A stretch of DNA of 14,839 nt from JBEBBU01 sp041158225 (GTDB taxonomy: Bacteria; Pseudomonadota; Gammaproteobacteria; Methylococcales; Methylococcaceae): positions 1 through 14,839 of the forward strand of contig JBEBBU010000160.1 of assembly GCA_041158225.1 (NCBI GenBank). The letters run 5' to 3'. The first letter of the stretch is position 1. The number at the start of each line of letters is the position of its first letter. The position numbers and the translations under genes were made by a program. This document shows, in pieces, positions 14,551 through 14,839 of this stretch. The notes below the pieces were generated by a model. The model saw only the letters and a program-made list of their open reading frames with translations, did no database searches and was not told the origin of the DNA.

Positions 14551-14829
14551 ATGTCAGAAGATTTAGCGTTCAAACTGCAGTTGGGTATCGTGCTTCCAAA
14601 ATTGCGCGAAAAAATCCAGGCTGATCTCACCATCATCATCGATGAGCTGGTTGCCAGTCTGAAGTCAGGAACCCGTGAGGGAGAGGCTTTTGATGTTGAT
14701 CCTGTAAAGGAACTGATCCTGAAAGACTTGGACATCTTCCTTTCCGACGATATTTTTCCTGGGATCGTCGCCAAATATACCCCTCCACCTGCTGAACCAG
14801 AAACGACAGAAGAAGCTGCCAGCGAATAA
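14551..14829 (+). CDS. Small acidic protein of unknown function
   Basis: A 92-residue protein I do not recognise. It has no signal peptide or membrane segment. Residues 1-40 look helical and amphipathic (LAFKLQLGIVLPKLREKIQADLTIIIDELVA-type pattern), residues 50-70 form a second hydrophobic-acidic helix (VKELILKDLDIFL), and the tail from about 75 is a Pro/Glu/Thr/Ala-rich acidic stretch likely to be disordered. A GGAG ribosome binding site lies 7 bases before the ATG, and codon use matches the neighbours, supporting a real gene. It lies 45 bases after the FMN reductase-like gene in the same direction; that gap shows no clear promoter or terminator. The stop is complete, 10 bases before the window edge. 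Confidence 0.7.
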   Translation: MSEDLAFKLQLGIVLPKLREKIQADLTIIIDELVASLKSGTREGEAFDVDPVKELILKDLDIFLSDDIFPGIVAKYTPPPAEPETTEEAASE

Positions 14830-14839
14830 GCAGGCTCAA

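Noticed and set aside
1..14839. Frequent CCAGTG/CACTGG words as possible uptake signal sequences
   Set aside because: They fall in coding frames where CTG leucine and GCA/ACA codons generate them. They lack a constant longer core and do not form hairpins at gene ends.

Overview
The window looks like ordinary proteobacterial chromosome with a G+C content in the mid-50s by eye. It carries a TonB-ExbB-ExbD system, an ArnT-like lipid-sugar transferase and a HopJ-family gene. This suggests a Gram-negative gamma- or betaproteobacterium; I cannot name the genus from sequence alone. Genes are tightly packed. I see no tRNA, rRNA, CRISPR array, insertion sequence or prophage gene.

Region 1 (1-8270, minus strand) reads as one long transcription unit. 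In transcription order it holds dedA, uppP, a dicarboxylate/glutamate symporter, xseA, xseB, ackA, a TVP38/VTT-family membrane protein, an ArnT-like glycosyltransferase and the start of a glutamine-dependent asparagine synthase that runs off the left edge. The first six genes overlap head to tail by 4-13 bases, so translational coupling is likely. Several products act at the undecaprenyl-phosphate pool: UppP, a DedA-family protein, a second VTT protein and a sugar transferase that uses lipid-linked donors. XseA carries an extra N-terminal DUF5710-like domain and a divergent catalytic core.

Region 2 (8271-10123) holds a short divergent intergenic region with a perfect 8-3-8 inverted repeat resembling a Fur-type operator. 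It is followed by tonB-exbB-exbD on the plus strand, the energy-transducing complex for outer-membrane uptake.

Region 3 (10138-14839) begins with a convergent minus-strand membrane J-domain protein that has a histidine-rich linker. On the plus strand follow a small single-span membrane protein with a near-perfect ribosome binding site, a HopJ-family gene whose end overlaps copA (Cu+ P1B-type ATPase), an NADPH-dependent FMN reductase-like protein, and an unrecognised acidic 92-residue protein. The most notable points are the XseA architecture, the HopJ-CopA coupling, the DedA-UppP coupling, the His-rich J protein close to a copper pump, and an 8-C homopolymer in the glycosyltransferase. No wholly new multi-gene system is evident.
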